A stretch of 14,432 bases of DNA, from assembly GCA_938003765.1 (NCBI GenBank), contig CALKYE010000200.1, forward strand, positions 1-14,432, given 5' to 3'. The notes beneath the pieces are model-generated. The model saw only the letters and a list, made by a program, of their open reading frames with translations, had not been told where the DNA came from and searched no databases. The translations under genes were made by a program, and so were the position numbers. Positions 12,941-14,432 of the stretch are shown here, piece by piece. Source of the DNA: an uncultured Planctomycetia bacterium (lineage in GTDB: Bacteria; Planctomycetota; UBA1135; GCA-002686595). The stretch's first letter is position 1, and each line of letters starts with the position of its first letter.

Positions 12941-14432
12941 GACCCAGCGAGACCCACATGAACGCCAACGACCATCGCCCGGACCTCTTCGCCCAGCAGG
13001 CCCTCGCGCGTCGAGCGTTCCTCGGCGGGAGCGTGTTGAGTCTGGGCTCGATCGCGCTCGCCTGCATGGGCTCGCGCGAGGCCCGCGCGCAGCAGGCGTT
13101 CGCCGGCCTCGCGCCCGCCTCACCGCCTCCGCCGCCGTTCAAGCTGCCCAAGGCGAGCGCCTCGCGCGTGATCCTGATCTTCGCGGCCGGCGGGCTTTCG
13201 CAACTCGATCTGTTCGACGAGAAGCCGCTCCTGAAGGCTCGCCGCGGCGAGGAACTGCCCGATTCGATTCGCAAGAACCAGCGCATCTCCGGTGTCACCG
13301 AGATGCAGGGCGCGTTGCCGGTCGTGGGCTCTTGCTTCGAGTTCAAGAACTACGGCGCGAGCGGGCTGCGCTTGTCTGAGCTGTTCCGCGAGATGGGCGC
13401 CTTCGCCGATCAGATGTGCCTGGTGAAGTCGATGCAGACGGACCACGTGCTGCACGAAGCGGCCATGTCGATCCTCTTCACCGGCTCGCAGCAACTCGGC
13501 CGGCCGTCATGGGGCTCGTGGGCGAGCTACGCGCTCGGCTCCGCGAATCAGGACCTGCCGGAGTTCGTCGTGATGCTCTCCGGGAAGCGCGACGGCGGCT
13601 CGCCGCCGCATCCGCGCATGTGGCACAACGGCTACCTCGAGGGCCGCTTCCAAGGCTGCACGTTCCGCGGCGGCGCCGAGCCGGTGTACTTCGTCAAGAG
13701 TCCCAAGGGCTTCGTCGAGCCGGCGCGCAAGAGCGTGCTCGCGAGCCTGAAGGCGCTCAACGAGCTCGAAGCCGCGCGCACGGGCGACCGCGACGTCACG
13801 ACGCGCGTGCAGGCCTACGAGATGGCCGCGCGCATGCAGACCAGCGTGCCCGAACTCAGCGACCTGTCCAAAGAGCCAGCCGACATCCTGGCGCAGTACG
13901 GCGCCGAGCCGGGGGTTGAGTCCTTCGCCAACAACTGCTTGCTCGCCCGGCGGCTCGTCGAGCGCGGCGTGCGCTTCGTGCAGCTCATGGACGGCGGCTG
14001 GGACCACCACTACGACATTCCCACCTCGCTCAAAGCCAAGATGCGCATGGCCGACAAACCCATCGCGGCGCTGCTCCGCGATCTGTCGGAGCGCGGTCTG
14101 TTGCAGGACACGCTGGTCGTGTTCTGCGGCGAGTTCGGCCGCACGAGTTACTGCGAGGGACCGATGTCCTTCGACAGCTACGGGCGCGACCACCAGCAAC
14201 TCAGCGGCGGCTTCCTGCTCGCCGGCGGCGGCGTGCGCGGCGGCACGAGCTATGGCGAGACCGACGAGTGGGGTTGGGACGTCGTCAAGGACCCCGTGCA
14301 CGTGCACGATCTCCAGGCGACCGTGCTGCACGCGCTCGGGCTCGATCACCGCCAGCTCGTGACGCGTTATCAGGGCCGCGACTTCCGCCTCACGGACGTC
14401 GGCGGCAACGTGATCCAGGCGTTGCTCGCGTA
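12937..14432 (+). CDS. DUF1501 protein (alkaline-phosphatase/sulfatase-like fold), stop codon cut by window end
   Basis: 498 codons are visible and the window ends on TA. Since DUF1501 proteins commonly end shortly after DFRLTDV, as here (RDFRLTDVGGNVIQALLA), the TA is very likely the start of TAA or TAG. The N-terminus has R25-R-A-F-L29 followed by a hydrophobic stretch, a Tat-like signal. Family hallmarks are AAGGLSQLDLFD (83-94; most members have GGPSQ), TDHVLHEAA, MDGGWDHH (351-358), GEFGRT (398-403), GRDH (416-419), VKDPVHVHD and RYQGRDF. The family belongs to the alkaline phosphatase/sulfatase superfamily, but substrates are unknown. The ATG at 12937 overlaps the preceding TGA as ATGA, which points to translational coupling; an in-frame ATG at 12958 is an alternative and keeps the signal. 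DUF1501 genes commonly follow PSCyt1/DUF1549/DUF1553 genes in planctomycetes. Confidence 0.95.
   Translation, partial: MRPSETHMNANDHRPDLFAQQALARRAFLGGSVLSLGSIALACMGSREARAQQAFAGLAPASPPPPPFKLPKASASRVILIFAAGGLSQLDLFDEKPLLKARRGEELPDSIRKNQRISGVTEMQGALPVVGSCFEFKNYGASGLRLSELFREMGAFADQMCLVKSMQTDHVLHEAAMSILFTGSQQLGRPSWGSWASYALGSANQDLPEFVVMLSGKRDGGSPPHPRMWHNGYLEGRFQGCTFRGGAEPVYFVKSPKGFVEPARKSVLASLKALNELEAARTGDRDVTTRVQAYEMAARMQTSVPELSDLSKEPADILAQYGAEPGVESFANNCLLARRLVERGVRFVQLMDGGWDHHYDIPTSLKAKMRMADKPIAALLRDLSERGLLQDTLVVFCGEFGRTSYCEGPMSFDSYGRDHQQLSGGFLLAGGGVRGGTSYGETDEWGWDVVKDPVHVHDLQATVLHALGLDHRQLVTRYQGRDFRLTDVGGNVIQALLA

Noticed and set aside
11264..13123. Minus-strand 619-codon frame antisense to the PSCyt1 and DUF1501 genes
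   Set aside because: It covers the conserved DUF1553 domain on the other strand and shows no domain of its own.

Overview
This is a GC-rich chromosomal segment, almost certainly from a planctomycete (phylum Planctomycetota). The strongest clue is the pair at the right end: a PSCyt1-DUF1549-DUF1553 protein followed by a DUF1501 protein, a combination expanded in that phylum. High GC, start codons mostly without Shine-Dalgarno sequences, and a Hanks-type kinase fused to an ATPase and TPRs fit the same group. I could not tie it to a genus. No RNA genes, insertion sequences, CRISPR arrays or phage genes were seen, and the gene content gives no sign of recent transfer.

Layout. (1) 1-3599, minus strand: a very large Ser/Thr protein kinase with a following P-loop ATPase module and TPR-like helices. 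Its reading frame is open to the window edge, so the C-terminus is missing. (2) 3600-3667: a short divergent promoter region. (3) 3668-5086, plus: cysS, cysteinyl-tRNA synthetase. (4) 5165-6757, plus: a MscS-type mechanosensitive channel with signal peptide and periplasmic N-terminal domain. (5) 6768-8378, minus: an exported seven-repeat FG-GAP/VCBS beta-propeller protein, convergent with the channel gene. The two stop codons are 10 bp apart inside a perfect 9-bp inverted repeat. (6) 8379-8467: a second short divergent promoter region. (7) 8468-12940, plus: a 1490-aa exported PSCyt1/DUF1549/DUF1553 protein with two CxxCH motifs and long low-complexity insertions. (8) 12937-14432, plus: a DUF1501 protein whose ATG overlaps the previous stop. 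The window ends on the first two bases of what is most likely its stop codon.

How the genes relate. The last two genes are a translationally coupled operon encoding a probable haem-binding surface or periplasmic protein and a hydrolase-fold partner of unknown function. The divergent FG-GAP gene shares their promoter region and may belong to the same exported module. The kinase, cysS and channel genes look like independent housekeeping or signalling units. Four of the five genes with an upstream promoter candidate have a TANNCT box only 7-14 nt before the start codon and no Shine-Dalgarno, which suggests short-leader or leaderless transcripts.

Almost the whole window is protein-coding and no gap exceeds 90 bp. 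Long open frames antisense to these genes are GC-rich shadows. I do not see a clearly new defence or mobile system. The best candidates for new biology are the kinase-ATPase-TPR protein, with a non-RD catalytic loop and Ser-rich activation loop, and the PSCyt/DUF1501/FG-GAP exported module.
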